Of a stretch of DNA of 6,458 nt, positions 5,680 through 6,458 are shown one piece after another. How positions within the stretch are numbered: the first letter of the stretch is position 1; every line of letters begins with the position of its first letter. Source of the stretch: Bacteroidales bacterium (GTDB lineage Bacteria > Bacteroidota > Bacteroidia > Bacteroidales > GCA-2748055); NCBI GenBank assembly GCA_024763595.1, contig JANTFK010000203.1:1-6458 (forward strand), written 5' to 3'. A model generated the notes under the pieces. It was given only the letters and a program-made list of their open reading frames with translations. It searched no databases and had not been told where the DNA came from. The position numbers and the translations under genes are program-made.

Positions 5680-6458
5680 TAAGCCAGGTGCTTCCTGAAG
5701 AAAGCGTCCATTTTCTTGTGCGCCAGTATCGATTCCGGCAGTTCTGAATTGATCTCCTGGAAATCATGCCACATGCCTTCATAGAGGTCCAGTTTAACAG
5801 AAATACCAGCCTGGTCCATCGCCTGATATAAGCGAATGAAATTACTCAGGAAAATCTCTTTGGTTCCTCCCTGAATTAGTGTTGGAGGGAAGCCTTTGCT
5901 GTAATTGGCGTACACTGGTGATACATAAGGACTCCTGTGGTCATCTTCATCGGCGTAAGCAAGGGCGGCCCTACTGAGGGCCATGGGGTAGTTCAGAATA
6001 GGATCGGCACTTTTCAGGGTTTCATAAGTATCGCCTGATGGGGTAATGTCTGCCCATGGGGAAATGAGCACAACTGCACCTGGAATACCCATGCCATGAT
6101 CGCGCATTTTGAGCACAGCACCTGCAGTGAGCGCTCCACCTGCTGAATCTCCATACATACCGATATCACTGAGCTGGAATCCATTGTCTAGCAGGGATTG
6201 GACAACTGAGATGATCTGGTCCAGTATTTCAGCTGACCTGGCTCGTGGTGGATTGGTGTAATCGATTGAGATCACACGCATATGAAGCCTGTCTGCAACA
6301 GGAACAGACCCCATTAGTGTGCTTCTGGCACTAAATAGCACATAGGCTCCGCCATGACTATATATCAGAATTTTATGATTATCTCTCCAGCCTTTCGGCC
6401 TGATGTCCAATACGGGGACACCTCCCATCACGGTATCTATCACGGTGGGATTGTAGCG
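5676..6458 (-). CDS. Alpha/beta-hydrolase (HSL family esterase), partial, 5' end beyond window
   Basis: This is a carboxylester hydrolase of the hormone-sensitive-lipase family. Numbered from an in-frame GTG at 6443, it has the oxyanion-hole motif HGGAYV at 30-35, the nucleophile S100 in YGDSAGG, SPWADIT at 128-134, an acid candidate E196 in GGTKEIFLSN, and the catalytic histidine H226 in GMWHDF. All parts of a catalytic triad are therefore visible, with glutamate where most relatives have aspartate. The frame stays open past the GTG to the window edge, adding RYNPT, so the GTG is probably not the real start. Family members are usually about 300 residues with an N-terminal cap, which suggests the missing end lies outside. 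The substrate is unknown: it could be a small acyl ester, and an O-acyl group on the polysaccharide is only a guess. Opposite orientation means that it is not in the sugar operon. Its TAG stop (5678-5676) overlaps the stop of the oxidoreductase gene. Confidence 0.88.
   Translation of the reverse strand, partial: RYNPTVIDTVMGGVPVLDIRPKGWRDNHKILIYSHGGAYVLFSARSTLMGSVPVADRLHMRVISIDYTNPPRARSAEILDQIISVVQSLLDNGFQLSDIGMYGDSAGGALTAGAVLKMRDHGMGIPGAVVLISPWADITPSGDTYETLKSADPILNYPMALSRAALAYADEDDHRSPYVSPVYANYSKGFPPTLIQGGTKEIFLSNFIRLYQAMDQAGISVKLDLYEGMWHDFQEINSELPESILAHKKMDAFFRKHLAY

Noticed and set aside
1..6458. CRISPR array, tRNA or rRNA gene, insertion sequence or phage elements
   Set aside because: No regular repeats, clover-leaf-like segments, transposase motifs or terminal inverted repeats were seen, and almost all bases are coding.

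Overview
The window is a compact nucleotide-sugar biosynthesis cluster, most likely part of an O-antigen, capsule or exopolysaccharide locus. Six genes run on the plus strand (33 to 5679) with gaps of 27 bases or less. One esterase gene reads toward them on the minus strand and leaves the window at its right edge. The organism is probably a member of the Bacteroidota. This inference rests on the lack of Shine-Dalgarno sequences before any start, AT-rich start contexts such as ATTAT-ATG, GC content that looks like the mid-40s by eye (not computed), and the style of the proteins. It is not proven, because no taxonomic marker gene is present.

Layout: bases 1-32 are an AT-rich leader with no promoter that I can defend. 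Next come rfbF (glucose-1-phosphate cytidylyltransferase, 33-809) and rfbG (CDP-glucose 4,6-dehydratase, 837-1943), which together convert glucose-1-phosphate to CDP-4-dehydro-6-deoxy-D-glucose. A class III PLP aminotransferase resembling glutamate-1-semialdehyde aminomutase follows (1951-3264), then two tandem RmlC-type cupin epimerases (3271-3816 and 3822-4364), and then a homoserine-dehydrogenase-like NAD(P) oxidoreductase with a C-terminal SAF domain (4384-5679). The partial alpha/beta-hydrolase of the HSL family (5676-6458, minus strand) overlaps the last plus-strand gene by four bases, stop codon against stop codon. No stretch longer than about 30 bases is without a gene.

How the genes may work together: rfbF and rfbG supply the 4-keto-6-deoxy intermediate and the cupin enzymes could epimerise it at C3 and/or C5. 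An aminotransferase and an oxidoreductase could then act on the keto sugar or build a substituent for it. The usual next enzymes of known CDP-dideoxyhexose pathways (the RfbH/AscC-type dehydratase with its reductases, or the YerE-type enzyme) are not in the window. The end product is therefore not predictable and may be an unusual CDP-activated sugar. The most notable points are that the tandem epimerases are about half identical without gaps, that the first copy has lost the catalytic tyrosine, and that the aminomutase-like protein lacks the arginine expected of a true HemL.
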